Part shown: positions 45,476 to 57,700 of the stretch, in pieces
How the letters are laid out: each line of letters starts with the position of its first letter
How positions within the stretch are numbered: the stretch's first letter is position 1
Assembly (NCBI RefSeq): GCF_907164915.1
Contig: NC_061870.1
Location: 1,161,501-1,225,500 of the forward strand
DNA from: Impatiens glandulifera
Lineage: Eukaryota > Streptophyta > Magnoliopsida > Ericales > Balsaminaceae
Direction: 5' to 3'
DNA length: 64,000 nucleotides
Notes under the pieces: model-generated
Seen by the model: the letters and a program-made list of their open reading frames with translations, nothing else
The model's database searches: none
Told to the model about the DNA's origin: nothing
Translations under genes and position numbers: made by a program

Positions 45476-46172
45476 CGAATGTACTTCAAAACTTTTAAAA
45501 ATAACAAGTTTTATTTTATAAAATAATTGTCAACAAATAACTTAATTAACATATTTTATCCTATTGAAAATATCTTGAAATATCATTCTCAATAATAATA
45601 TAACCTCTTATAATGAAATGTGAGATTTAATTTCAATATGAATTAAAATGCACATTATGTTTCAATGAAAATAACAAAATAATTACTTGCAGTGAGAACT
45701 CAACTCTGCGGCACATTAGATTTTTATGTAATTAAAATAAATCGATTAACCGATAACTTGGAATGAGTTTAACCTCTACCAAATTTAGAACTATTTCTCA
45801 TTGACCACATCTGTTTTGATGAATTTGAGCGAGTTGTTAATGAATTTAACTCTCGACAGTCGAACTGAATCAAGATAACTCGATGAATATAATGAAGAGA
45901 AATAAAAATAATATTGAAATTTTAAACTTCCATTAATTAAATGGAACTGAGAATTTGGATAAATAAATTAAATATAATTTAATTTAAATAAATATAAATT
46001 CATACCAATTTCAAATGTGAATTTGTTAAATATTTTTGTCAATGGATAAGATCAAATATCAATAGATAAGATTGAATATCAAAAGTCTATAAATGCTAAG
46101 AGTCTAAAAATAACCGCCCGTTGGATTGATAAATAAATTTATTGTGATGCTTTAATTTTCAAGTATATATAT
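45476..46172. other. AT-rich, nothing recognised
   Basis: No gene, no repeat boundary seen. Confidence 0.5.
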
Positions 46173-46661
46173 TGTTAGAATTATCCTAATTATAAATCAT
46201 AATTTAATATGTGAGAAATTAAATCTAAATGCAATGCGGAGAAAGCGTACGTTAATTTGATGAATCATGAATTTTATCTTTCTTAGACTTTGCATGAATT
46301 GAATGATTCTTTAATATCTTTCCTTAAACTTGCCTTATATGGAATGGTTCTTCCATTTGATGAGTACGTCAATAAGTTTCTCTTTCTGTTGATGGGGACG
46401 CAAAAAAGAATTGGCCGTACTTCAAATGGGGATCATTACCGTTACATATAATTAACATTAAATTAGTTATTATAGTTAAGTTATTTTTAATTCAGCCCTT
46501 CATAAAATTAGAAATGTCACTTAGATATCGTCACTTTATATTCATGACAAATACACCCATAAGCCATAAACATAATCACATTTAATCACATTATTTTGGA
46601 TTATATTAAATATGACATTTGCACAATTATTTATTATACTAGTTACCTAAAAATTCCAATA
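46173..46661 (-). repeat. Copia G 3' LTR (about 489 bp)
   Basis: The minus-strand start is TATTGGAATTTTTAGG (from TGTTGGAATT) at 46661, directly after the polypurine tract CAATGGGAGAT (46662-46672); the end is AATTCTAACA at 46173. The ends form the inverted pair TGTTAGAATT/AATTCCAATA. This layout is typical of an abundant plant copia lineage. Confidence 0.65.
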
Positions 46662-47889
46662 ATCTCCCATTGGGTCACGTATGTACAAAAAATAAATGTA
46701 TCAACCATAATGCGTCTAGAGTTTTATGGCATTTCAATTATATGTTGTATAAACAATTTTATCAATTAATTATATCAATATAGGACCAAAGAGACCGTCG
46801 TTGTATTTAAGCACAACTAGACCCAACAATGATCACATAAATCAATACATTTAATTAACAAATCATATCATGAATGTGAGGAATGAAAATTCCATGCAAG
46901 GTGATCTTTTCATGTCAATTTTCAACTGGTCCATAAATCTCCATATCAAAATATGCAACGAGTACCATAAATTGTTCTTAAAGAGTAATTTCATTAAACT
47001 GAATTGTCATAAAGACACTTGATTTTGAGGTTGTTGAGTTTGTACTTAATGAATTTGATCAATATTGTCTTGTTACTCTTAATTTTTGAACATTATCATC
47101 AATATCAATAAAATCCTTATCAATGTCAAAAACACTTGAGATATAAATCAAATATTCCACAATATGAATTATTGATCTAAATCATTTTTAAAGACAAAAT
47201 CATTTCTCCCTCAAACTCAATATCCTCAAAATAATATTGCAGTCTCGTATAAAGAAACTATCTTTAACTTGACATAATTAAAATTATAGCTCTTAATCAC
47301 TTAGAATATTTAATAAAATAGTTGCTCACATTTATTATAAACTTAAGTAACAACTAATTTCAAATAATGATTTATCCCATCTTAAAATACTTAATGCAAC
47401 ATTAATATCAAGTCTTTGGACAATAATATTAATTGCTAATAGTATTTTGGTGTAATGATCAAACATTAATAATAAGACATGTCAAATAATCAATCTATTG
47501 GATGGATTAATTATTTATATAAATAAGACTTTATAATTATTACATATTTAACGTCACAAATATTAATACAATTCTGTCAATTAATTATCAGCCTTTGGGC
47601 CAAATAATATAATCACATGAATTACACCATACTACCATTCAAAATTGTCTTGAATTAATTTCAACAAACATTGTCACTTTGGTGATTATTTGTATCAATC
47701 AATATAATTCAAATAATGAACAATAATATCATTATTTTAAATTTAAATGTTATATTATTGTATATAACCCAAATCAACAATATAAAAATTATACCGTAAG
47801 CCAAATAATACTTCTTGAATTTGAAATTTATAATTTCTCATATTAATCAAATTAAACAATAAATCTTCAAGATTTATTTGACCAAATTT

Positions 47890-47890
<1 letters not shown>
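46662..47890 (-). mobile_element. Copia G 3' internal remnant, noncoding
   Basis: AT-rich decayed sequence upstream (on the minus strand) of the G polypurine tract, with phrases such as CATAAAGACACTTGATTTTG and CAATATTGTCTTGTTACTCT. No readable pol remains. Its right edge is lost in the (AT)n tract. Confidence 0.4.

Positions 47891-47892
<2 letters not shown>

Positions 47893-47977
<85 letters not shown>
47893..47977. repeat. (AT)n microsatellite, about 85 bp
   Basis: Pure AT dinucleotides. Confidence 0.97.
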
Positions 47978-47980
<3 letters not shown>

Positions 47981-48592
47981 TTTTATGGCCGAAATTCAAT
48001 TATTCATTAATTTATTATTAATCATTAATTTAATCTTTTAATCCTAAAATAAAGGATATAATTAAAATTTTATTATATATTGATTTAGATATATATACTT
48101 AAACATTATTCCTTAATTCTATTTGATTTATAATATATATTATTTAATCCCTTAACAACAAATATCAAACGTCAATTTAAAATAGTCAATTTAAAACAGA
48201 TAATTCCTCCTTTAACCCGATAATCTAAACGAGAATCTAACTATCCATAAATCTGATAAACATTATTAGATAATATCATAAATTATATTCTTTACTCAAT
48301 TATTCTATATTGTCGAAAAATCAATATATCCATATATTCCGAAATCATGATCATAAAATTCAAATATCCTTTAATTTATTGTCAATCTTACTTCATAAAA
48401 TTTAATCTAAATTCAAAATATATGAATCTTAAGGATATATCTTTCCGATTAAAATTTTGAAATTTAAGATATATATATCTTCATAAAATCAATTATCAAA
48501 ACATTATAAAATTTAATCAAAATTCAAAATATATGAATTTTAATCGGAAAGATATCTTTCCGATTAAAATTTTCATAATCTAATATATATAT
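47978..48592. other. AT-rich spacer with a 36-bp palindrome
   Basis: Phrases such as TCAAAATTCAAAATATATGA and CTTTCCGATTAAAATTTT occur twice (about 48400-48460 and 48505-48575). A perfect palindrome at 48536-48571 has half-site AATTTTAATCGGAAAGAT. Nothing else seen. Confidence 0.7.
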
Positions 48593-49900
48593 TGTTAGGA
48601 TCTAGGTCGCGACTGGAGGACCGGGGTTAGGCCGGTTCGCGCGTCTCACTCAAAGGGTGGTGATTAATCCTGTTAGAGATTAACACCGGGGTTTCAATAC
48701 TACACAAACTGTCACAAACCCTTGAACTAGGTTCAAGCACGGAAGAGGTTTATTTCAGGTTGAAGCAGCACACTTGTATGATAGGCAGAACCGGTTTTGG
48801 ATGATATAGGTTTGAAAATTGATGGGCCGGTTTTTGTAACCTGGTGATTCGGTTTGGATAGAGTCAAGTAGGTTAGTACAGGTCGGTTAGAAAATAGAAC
48901 CGGCAGAAAGTAAGTAACAAGACAGGTTTTATGGATGTTCGGAGATAAAGCTCCTACGTCACCCTTCCTCTCGAAACCGCGAGAAGGATATTCACTAAGG
49001 AATACAAATACAATCCGATCGAGGCTTATTTTCTGCTCGATAACACCCTTACAATTTACACCGAAATTGTAAAGTACACACTTCAACTTTAGCACTTAGT
49101 CTTTCTCTAGAGATAGAGCACACTCTTATAACTTGTAGATTAAATGCTCACTGTGTTCTTAGTATCTCACTTGTCTCAAATGTATATCGTTTTTGTCCCA
49201 CTTAAAATCTCTTGTGTCCCGCATTTACTCTTCTTCAGCTGCTCCTTTTATAGGTGAAATATGCCAACGGTCATATTTCACTTCCTTGAATCTGATTGGC
49301 TGAGCAGAGATTCAGTGATTCAGACCTGGCGGTCAATTGTTCAGATCTGACGGTCAATTTCACAGACTTGGAAGTCTGTTCTTCCGGTGTGTAAGACAAA
49401 CCTGCTAGGTTTGTCTTTTAGTCAATGTGGTAACTGTTGGTTAGACAGTTGTCTGTACTTGGAAGATTTCCTTTCTGACTTATCCTGAAGTGGAAAGATC
49501 TTGTAGGACTGTCTTCTGCAGCCTGTAGACTTTCCTCAGACTTGTATGAATATGGAAGTGTTCAGTCTGTTCCTTTGGTATCATTCTCAACAGATACCCG
49601 AAGTATCTTCTTGTGCTGGTCGGTCATTTGACTTAACCGGATGACTTCCGGTGTGATTGGTTTAACCGGACAGCTTCCGGTTATTCCTTTGCCTTGTGGT
49701 TGATCGGCTGTCTGGTGTTACCGGTTTTTAGTTCCGGCCGATCCTTTCTTTGTGCGGTCATGTTCCGAATGTCCTAGTTGGTTTAATAACTTGACCGGTT
49801 AGTCTTCTTAGCCGGTTTATTTGTTTGACCGGTCCGGTTCCTTGTTCATGCATGGAAGGTTTATGTTAAGTTCTGTAAACCGGTCTAATTTTATCTAACA
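48593..49900 (-). repeat. Copia F 3' LTR (1308 bp)
   Basis: The minus-strand start is TGTTAGATAAAATTAGACCGG (49900), directly after the polypurine tract; the end is GATCCTAACA (48593). The TATA box CCTATAAAAGGAGC lies at 49244-49252, about 650 nt before the LTR end, as in the element E LTR. Many CCGGTT/AACCGG motifs lie in U3. No target duplication can be tested because the 5' LTR is outside the window. Confidence 0.85.
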
Positions 49901-50307
49901 ATTTCTCCCTTTTTGATTATTTTATTTAAAATTATCAAAACCATGTAAGTTTGCAAACGTAGGCCGGGTCTTTATTTTACCGGATTTTTGAAACTGACTT
50001 GGGAGAATTTTTCGAAAAATTTGAAAAAAATTTGAGAAAATTTTTGGAGAAGTCTTATCTTGTATCTTATCAATTTCTCCCTTTTTGATTATTTTATTTA
50101 AAATTATCAAAACCATGTAGAGATGCAAGTATAGGCCGGTTTCAAAAATAGCTTTATATATATAGGAATAACCGAAAAAGGGAAAATATTATATAAATAC
50201 TGAAATAAACATAGTTAAGGAAAAGGGAGCCCCAATTCTGAGTCGGAAAACGTGAAGCAGTCCATCATATTCTTGGTCCGTTTTTCCTTGGCCGGTTGAT
50301 TCGGTCT
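49901..50307 (-). other. Copia F polypurine tract region, duplicated
   Basis: A 49-base stretch starting CAATTTCTCCCTTTTTGATT (plus strand) and ending AACCATGTA occurs perfectly at 49899-49947 and 50071-50119. On the minus strand it carries the polypurine tract AATCAAAAAGGGAGAAATTG. Similarity continues a little further (GGCCGG), giving a 172-bp tandem duplication. Confidence 0.85.
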
Positions 50308-51587
50308 TCAAGATGAGCCTTCAGCTTGCGGTTGACTGCCCGTGCTGATTGGAGTCGCACTGGAGACTCGCTGTCTTGTAGAACGTTCCGCCAGATGCTC
50401 TTCATCTTCATCCTCGGATTGCGGTGGGTCTGGTGGAGTATCGACATTTGTTTCGGTGATCCTCTCCAGCAGCCCGGCTACCTGAGCCTTCTTTGATATT
50501 TTCCGTTTTCGTTTTGCTGGAACCGAAGAGGAGGAAGCTGTCTTTTTCTTTTTGTTAGCGGTTGCAAATTCATCAAGTCTTTGTCTTTCAGTATTTAACC
50601 GCTCTGCATCCTCCGCAGCTTGAGCGGCTATGGACTTTGCAAGTCCGGGATATCTAGCCGTTGTGTTTCGTTCACGGTCGGCTATTTCTTCTTCAGACAT
50701 TCACGGTGCTTCCTTTGCTCTCCGCGTTCCTTCATCCAGCGCATCTTGGACTTCCTTAGCCGCTCGGGCGTTGGCCTCCTCAACCGCTATGTCAGCATTG
50801 ATCTTGGCTTTTATCAGCTCGTTGACTTGTTCGGTTAACGCCTTAAAGTCGGCTTCAAGCTTGTTGTTGCGGTCTTCAAGGCTCGCATTCTTCTTTTCCA
50901 GTTCTGAGACCCTGTCAAGTGTCGAGCCGACTAGGTCCTCAGTGACCTCTGTTAAGCGTTGCTCGGTTTCCTTTTCAAGCCGATCCAAGTCATCTACTAT
51001 TTTTGAGGTCTTATCTTCCAAGGCCTTGGTTTGTTGAAGATGTTCGTTGCGCATAATAGTGTCGTCCCGGTAGTCGGCTTCGACTTTTGTGATCCGGTCC
51101 TCTGCTTTTACGAGATTATCCCTTGTGTTTTCGGCGAGCATTAGTGTTCGGCGCAAGGCTTTCTTGACTTTCGTCTCCAATGGGTGAACCGTTGAGTCTG
51201 CAAACTCTTGAATAAGGGACTTGACCCTTTCTTTTGTGACGCCCGGTTCGGAGACCCCAGGTTGTTTAGTTTCAAGTTGCTCGTCGAGAGGAGTCCCCGT
51301 CCTTTCTTCGGTTTCGTGTATGGCCGGATCCGCCAGAGGAGGTGTTGCACCATGATTCTGACCGTCATCGGTCTCAGGAGCTGGAGATTGCGGTTTTTCT
51401 CGCTGTCTGAACACCGCCTCAATCCGATCAATTTCTTCAGCGAATTCTCCTTTCGCAATCTCAAGTTTGTCTAACACCAAGAGCTGTAAGTTGGCCTTCG
51501 GTATTCCCTCAACATACCTTTCCTTAAGCTTCCGGATACGTACGGTTAGCTTTTGTAGCCGAGCACGCGGTCTCACGATTGCGTATC
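50308..51587 (-). pseudogene. Copia F accessory coiled-coil protein, N-terminus cut, one in-frame TGA
   Basis: The frame is open from the junction with element E (about 51587) down to 50308, interrupted only by TGA at 50703-50701; an ATG follows at once in the same frame. The stretch 51450-50720 is rich in E, K, L and D with long heptad patterns (KALEDKTSKIVDDLDRLEKE; ELEKKNASLEDRNNKLEAD), a long coiled coil. After the TGA come more charged helix, a basic nuclear-signal-like cluster (AKRKRKISKKAQ) and an acidic tail (DEDEEH). It lies between pol (lost) and the 3' LTR, the place of the accessory genes in C and E, so it may be the C-terminal half of a gene-C-like protein. No membrane segment seen. 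The open frame runs 22 codons further (to 51654) into the E LTR, I think by chance. Confidence 0.6.
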
Positions 51588-52850
51588 TGATAGAAAAATT
51601 AAGTAGATTAATTTTGGAACCGGCCAGACGAACTAAACAGAGGTTAATCTTCATGTGCAGGTACTTCTAAAAACCGTATGAACCGGTTGGGGCATCAGAA
51701 ACCGGTTGCTGATATACCTCAAAGAAACCAGCCTCCAGTGATGAAGTCAAAGATCAGAGGAACCGGTTCTACCTTTCAAAGCAACCGGTTAACGAAGAAC
51801 AAAAGATTACACTCCAACCAGATCATAATGCACAAGACACAGAAACCGGATAGTACAGATCAAAAGTCAGAAGATTCAAAATTCAAAGAGTGACGTACCA
51901 TGACGGAAGAAACGTGTCTCGAAAGAATAAAAGAAGATCGGATCCGATCAGAAGCATGCGAGGAAAGCAATGATGCTTTGTTGATCCGATGCTGACAACC
52001 GGAGGCGGATGTTCAACACGTGTTACAATCTGAAAAACCGGCTATGTCATCATATGCTCAGAGTCACCTGCATGAATGCCAGGTGTTGAGGAAGTTGAAG
52101 CGTGCAAGCAACCTCTCTGCAAACAGGCGTGATGACGATCAACCAATCCAGAAGAGAGAGAAGAAAGTAGCCGTTAGCTACTTTCAGCTATAAAAGGAAG
52201 ACGGATCGTCTTCATTCAATGCAGTTCGGTAGTTGTAGTTGTGAGCATCATAAACTCTGAAAGTCATAAAGCATTAAATTCTAGAGAGATAAAGTCCTGT
52301 ATTCTAAAGCCGATGTGCTTAAAACCGGAAGCTTTGTGTGTGTTGTTTTGTTGAGTTGTTGTATTACATCAAAGTGTGAGTTTGGTGTAAATCGGCGAGT
52401 AGCGAAGTTGGGCTCGACCGAAAGTGAAATTGTAACTCTAAAGAGTTAGTGGAGATCCTTCTCATAACCTGAGAAGAAGGGGTGACGTAGGAGGGTTTGC
52501 TCCGAACATCCATAAACAAATCCCTTGTCTCGTGCTCTTTCATTCGCTTTCATTTCCTGCTTTCTTAACGTAAACCGCAAACTAATCATACTTCCAAAAC
52601 CGGTCACTCACCTCCATTAAACCGACTCCTTCCTAAAACATCATCTAAAAGTCGCATTCGTTGCTTCAACCTGAAACAGACATTTCCGCCCTTGAACCCG
52701 GTTCAAGAGTCTGTGACAGGTTGTGCAGTGCTGAGAAAGGTTTTAGTCTTTAACCGGACTATCACCAAAGAGTTGTGTGTTGTGTAAGCGGCCACCCTTC
52801 CCGAAACCGGAAAACACCCCGGTCCTCCAAGGGCGTCCCCGATCCTAACA
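51588..52850 (+). repeat. Copia E 5' LTR (about 1263 bp; left edge uncertain)
   Basis: The right end, GATCCTAACA (52850), is certain because the primer site follows. For the left end I choose TGATAGAAAAATTA (51588), which resembles the F LTR start TGTTAGATAAAATTA and gives a similar length. It contains the TATA box at 52189, many AACCGGTT motifs and, like the F LTR, CCTCC...GGGTGACGTAGGAGGG-type sequence around 52480. Confidence 0.7.
52189..52197 (+). promoter_or_regulatory. Copia E LTR TATA box
   Basis: CAGCTATAAAAGGAAG, 660 nt before the LTR end. The copia F LTR has CTATAAAAGGAGCAG at the matching place. It would drive the genomic transcript. Confidence 0.75.
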
Positions 52851-52851
52851 A

Positions 52852-52865
52852 GTGGTATCAGAGCA
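52852..52865 (+). other. Copia E primer binding site
   Basis: GTGGTATCAGAGC one base after the LTR, a perfect match to the initiator tRNA-Met 3' end (TGGTATCAGAGC). Confidence 0.92.
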
Positions 52866-52895
52866 AGGCTCTTAGCACTCAAGCAACCGAAGAAA

Positions 52896-54761
52896 ATGGG
52901 AAGCATGACCCACAGCGACAAGCCGCCAATGCTAAACAGCGAAGCGTTTAGCAGTTGGAAGAAACAGATGTATTTACATCTGATTACGTTAGATGATGAG
53001 ATGAGCCGAGTCCTGAAAGAGGGACCGATCAAGATCAACAAGGAGGAAAGCCAGTGGACGAGTGAAGATCGGAGAAGAAGCAACCTGGACAACCATTGCA
53101 TGAGGCATATCTATAAAGCTATAGATAACAACACGTTGAACAAAATATCAGAGTGCGAAAATGCAAAGGAAGCCTGGGAAACGATTATCCAGATCCACGA
53201 GGGAAACGAAAGAACCAAGGAGAATAAAATCTTGGTGGCTACGCAGAAGTATGAAAACATAAGGATTAAACCGGGAGAAAATATGAAGGAATTCAGCAAC
53301 CGGTTCACCAGCGTAGTAAACGAACTTCAGACACTCGGAAAGAAGTATGACAACCGAGAAGTGATCATCAAAGCTTTAAGATCTTTGCCAAGCACGTGGG
53401 ATATCAAGACCATGGTGATGAGGGAATCAAGCACCCTTGGGCAGATGAAGTTGCATGATGTGTTTGAGGACTTGAAAGCCTACGAATTCGAGATCAAGTC
53501 TCGGATCGAAGATGAAGCATCCACATCAACCGCAACAAGAGCTTTGGTCACATCGGTGGAACCGGCGGCTCCAGTATCAACCGCACCGGCTCCAGTCAAA
53601 AACACTGATCAAATAACCGACGATGTGATGGCGATGCTAGCCCAGAAATTCGGGAAATTCATGAAGAAGAGCCAGCCACCATCTAATAATGATTTTAATT
53701 ATAACTATGTAGATAAATCAAACAAGAGATGTTATAACTGTGATGGTTTTGGACATTTCAGGTCAGAGTGCAGAAAACCAAGAAGAGACGATAGAAAACC
53801 GGAAGGAAACTATCAAGGAAATAATTATCAAGGGAATAACTATCAAGGCAACCGGTATCAGGGAAATAATTATCAAGGAAATAATTATCGGGGAAACAAC
53901 AACAACCAACGAAACGACTACCGAAGAAATGATGATCAACATGTTGATGAAGGAAAGGAGATTCAAAAAGCACTCATTGCATCCGACGGTGGAAGCGAGT
54001 GGGCATACTCCGATAATGAAGATGGTGAAGAGAAAGTAACCTGTTTCATGGCAAACGACGAAGAGGTATTTGATTTCTCTTCTGATGAGTTTACTAAAGA
54101 AGATCTAGTTTCTGCACTCAACCAAATGGTTGCTGAGTTCAGAAATATATCTGCGTATATACCAACACCTGTAGAACCTAAAACCGAACAAATAAATGAT
54201 GAAAACGATAAAACATGTGAAATCGAAACGTATGAACCGGATGAACTATTCTCCGATAATGAGAAGACAGTTCAAACGGTAACCGAAACCGATGAACGAA
54301 CAATGTACGTCACGGCTGCGTGGGAGAGATCACGTCAAGCAGTGAAACAAATGTGTAACTATAAACGAAATCCTAAGTGTAGATACGGTATCGGTTATGA
54401 TCCAAGTAAACAAAATAAAACAAAACAATCCAACGGGATGAAACTAACGAAAAATAATCTTCCATTTATAAAATTTGTCAAAAGTTCACAAACCGAAAAT
54501 GACTTAAAACCGGAAGAAACGCTTAAATATGTAGGCCCTAACGAAACTGAAAAATGGCTTCATCCTGAGAGAAGGAAAGCCAACCGGAAACCAAATAAAA
54601 ATAATAAAAACCGACATCAAAGAAGCCCATCACCACATAAGGCATTCTTGAGCAACGGCCAAGAAGTTAAGCCAAATATTATCAAAACAATAACTGGGAA
54701 AGTGATCCGACTAATTCAAGTCTGGATCCCAAAGGGACTAATCAACCATGGACCCAACTAA
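52896..54761 (+). CDS. gag: Copia E Gag, intact (621 residues)
   Basis: The copia-type gag domain (UBN2) covers about residues 15-215: [67 protein letters not shown]. The zinc knuckle is [14 protein letters not shown] (C279, C282, H287, C292). A repeated GNNYQ tract follows (about 304-346), then an acidic region, and a long lysine/asparagine-rich linker ending [13 protein letters not shown]. It forms the particle and packages RNA. The ATG at 52896 is the first after the primer site. The stop overlaps the start of pol by 14 bases. B and C carry the same protein but without the knuckle. Confidence 0.95.
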   Translation: MGSMTHSDKPPMLNSEAFSSWKKQMYLHLITLDDEMSRVLKEGPIKINKEESQWTSEDRRRSNLDNHCMRHIYKAIDNNTLNKISECENAKEAWETIIQIHEGNERTKENKILVATQKYENIRIKPGENMKEFSNRFTSVVNELQTLGKKYDNREVIIKALRSLPSTWDIKTMVMRESSTLGQMKLHDVFEDLKAYEFEIKSRIEDEASTSTATRALVTSVEPAAPVSTAPAPVKNTDQITDDVMAMLAQKFGKFMKKSQPPSNNDFNYNYVDKSNKRCYNCDGFGHFRSECRKPRRDDRKPEGNYQGNNYQGNNYQGNRYQGNNYQGNNYRGNNNNQRNDYRRNDDQHVDEGKEIQKALIASDGGSEWAYSDNEDGEEKVTCFMANDEEVFDFSSDEFTKEDLVSALNQMVAEFRNISAYIPTPVEPKTEQINDENDKTCEIETYEPDELFSDNEKTVQTVTETDERTMYVTAAWERSRQAVKQMCNYKRNPKCRYGIGYDPSKQNKTKQSNGMKLTKNNLPFIKFVKSSQTENDLKPEETLKYVGPNETEKWLHPERRKANRKPNKNNKNRHQRSPSPHKAFLSNGQEVKPNIIKTITGKVIRLIQVWIPKGLINHGPN

Positions 54762-57700
54762 ATGTGGGTACCAAAAAGGTGTAAATAATTGTTTGTTGCA
54801 GGTTAGGAGGAGCAACCGGTTGAAGAATTCTGAATGGTACTTGGACAGTGGATGCTCAAGGCACATGACCGGAAACAAGGAGTTACTGACCGACATCAAG
54901 TATGAAACCGGAGCATTCATCACATTTGGGGATAACTCAAAAGGTAAAACCGTGGGCAAGGGTAAGATTGTCCATGGTGAATTATCCATAAATAATGTGC
55001 TATTAGTAGAAAAACTAAGCTTTAATTTACTAAGCATAAGCCAAATGTGTGATGTGGGCTACAAAGTTGAATTTCATAAAAACTCATGCTTAGTCAAAAA
55101 TCAAAATGATGACACTTTGTTAACCGGTAACCGGATAGGAAACATTTACAAAGTGAACTGGAAAACTGATTTCGAAAAACCTGTGTGTATGATAGCCGGA
55201 AATGATCCAAATTGGCTTTGGCATAAACGGTTAAATCACTTGAATTTCAAAACGATTAACTTTATTTGTTCCAAGGAACTGGTTCACGGCTTTCCAAATG
55301 TTAAGTTTTCAAAAGATAAAGTATGTGCTGCATGTCAAATGGGGAAACAAGTGAAATCATCTTTTAAAAGTAAAGGAAATTATCAATCTGAAAGATGCTT
55401 AGAACTCTTGCATATGGATTTGTTTGGTCCGGTTAAAGTAACTAGCTTAGGAGGCATGCATTATACTATGGTAGTTGTTGATGATTACTCTAAATTTACT
55501 TGGGTTACTTTCCTAGCTTCTAAAAATCGAGCAACTCCAAGCTTGATTAAACTGATTTTGAGAATACAAAATGAAAAATCTATTAAAGTAAACAAAATCA
55601 GAAGTGATAGAGGAACTGAGTTTATTAACAGTAATTTAACTACTTTTCTTGATGATTCCGGTATTAGGCACGAGTTGTCTAGTGCCAGAACTCCTCAACA
55701 AAATGGCTTGGCTGAGAGAAGAAACCGAACTCTCAAGGAAGCCGCAAGGTCAATGATAGCCGATTCGGGTATAGCTCAAAAGTTTTGGGCTGAAGCTATC
55801 AATACCGCTTGCTATACACAAAATCGATCTTTAGTAACTAAACGGTTTTCGAAAACTCCTTTTGAAATTTATTTTGATCAAATTCCAAGTGTACGGTATT
55901 TTCGAATTTTTGGTAGTAAATGCTTTGTTCACAATAACGGCAAGAAGTACTTGACCGCTTTTGATGCTAAATCCGATGAGGGAATAATGTTAGGATATTC
56001 AGCTGTGAGTAAAGCCTACAGAGTATACAATACTAGGACTTTAACAGTTGAAGAAACCGCACACGTTGTTTTCGATGAATCGGTTGAGCGAAACACTGCA
56101 TTACCCTTCGACCTTCACAACAGAATGGAAAATTTCAATATCTATTCTGATGATGAAGACGAGGTTCCGGTTTTTAGACGTTTTGTCAAGGACCAAGCGG
56201 TTGATGTTGAAATTCAGCCTGATCAAGCTGCTTTACCGCAAAAAGTTGACGCTTCAGTTTCTACTGAAGAAATCGGTCGGTCTGACTCTGTTCAACCTAC
56301 CGATCAGTCTAACCTTGATCAGCCAACCGAAAACTTGGTAGACACGTCTCGGATTAACCTCAGAAGGAAAAAAAATCATCCTCTTGAACTAGTAATAGGT
56401 AACATATCCTCACCCGTCCGAACTAGGCAACAAAATTTGGATCATTATGGAAACTCTGCTTTCATATCACAAATTGAGCCGAAAAAGGTGGATGAAGCAC
56501 TGTCAGATCCAGATTGGATCTTGGCAATGCAAGGGGAATTAAACGAGTTTGAGAGAAATAAAGTCTGGTACCTAGTTCCTAGACCGAAAAACAAACCGGT
56601 TATAGGCACACGATGGGTATTCAGAAATAAACTCAATGAAGACGGTTTAGTTACGAGGAACAAAGCCCGGTTAGTGGCTCAAGGCTATAAGCAGGAAAAA
56701 GGCATTGATTTTGAAGAATCATTCGCCCCTGTAGCTAGACTTGAGGCCATTAGAATATTTTTAGCATACGCAGCTTTCAAAAAGTTCAAAGTTTATCAAA
56801 TGGATGTAAAAAGCGCTTTTCTAAACGGTAAGGTAAATGAAGAGGTGTATGTCAACCAACCTCCAGGTTTTAAAAATCCAGAACATGAAAATCACGTTTA
56901 CCGGCTGAATAAAGCCCTTTACGGTTTGAAACAAGCTCCAAGAGCTTGGTATGATACTTTGACTCAATTCTTATTTGATCACAAATTTACAATAGGTTCG
57001 GTAGACAAAACCCTTTTTAAATTTGAAAGAAAGGAGCAAATTCTACTTGTTCAAATTTATGTTGATGATATCATATTCGGGTCAACCGATCCAAAATTAT
57101 GTGACAAATTTTCGAAAATGATGACTGATAGATTTCAAATGAGTATGATGGGGGAAATGAGTTTCTTTCTAGGACTTCAGGTTAAGCAGATGGAAGCCGG
57201 AATCTTTCTAAGCCAACCGAAGTATACAGCCGAACTGCTGAAGAGATTTGGGATGGATACCTGTGCCGAAGCGGCTACGCCAATGAGTCCTTCCGTGAAG
57301 CTAGACAAAGATGATGATGGTCAAGCCGTTGACATCACAGCATATCGAGGAATGATCGGATCGCTGCTGTATCTCACTGCAAGCCGACCTGATATTCTGT
57401 TTGCGGTTGGAGTGTGCGGAAGGTTCCAAGCAAACCCAAAGCAATCTCATTATACGGCGGCTAAAAGAATTCTAAAATATTTGAAGGGAACTCAAGAAGT
57501 GGGACTTTGGTACCCAAAAGACTCAAGCTTCAATCTAATAAGCTACTCAGATGCCGATTACGCGGGGTGCAAAATCGACAGAAAGAGTACAAGTGGAACA
57601 TGTCAATTTCTGGGTGACCGGTTAGTCACTTGGAGCAGCAAGAAACAAACACCCGTTGCAACGTCAACCTTAGAGGCGGAGTACCTAGCGGCTGGAAGCT

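Noticed and set aside
54770..54805. A tiny intron (GTGTAAATAA...TTGCAG) joining gag and pol
   Set aside because: It would be about 23 nt, far below the minimum for plant introns.
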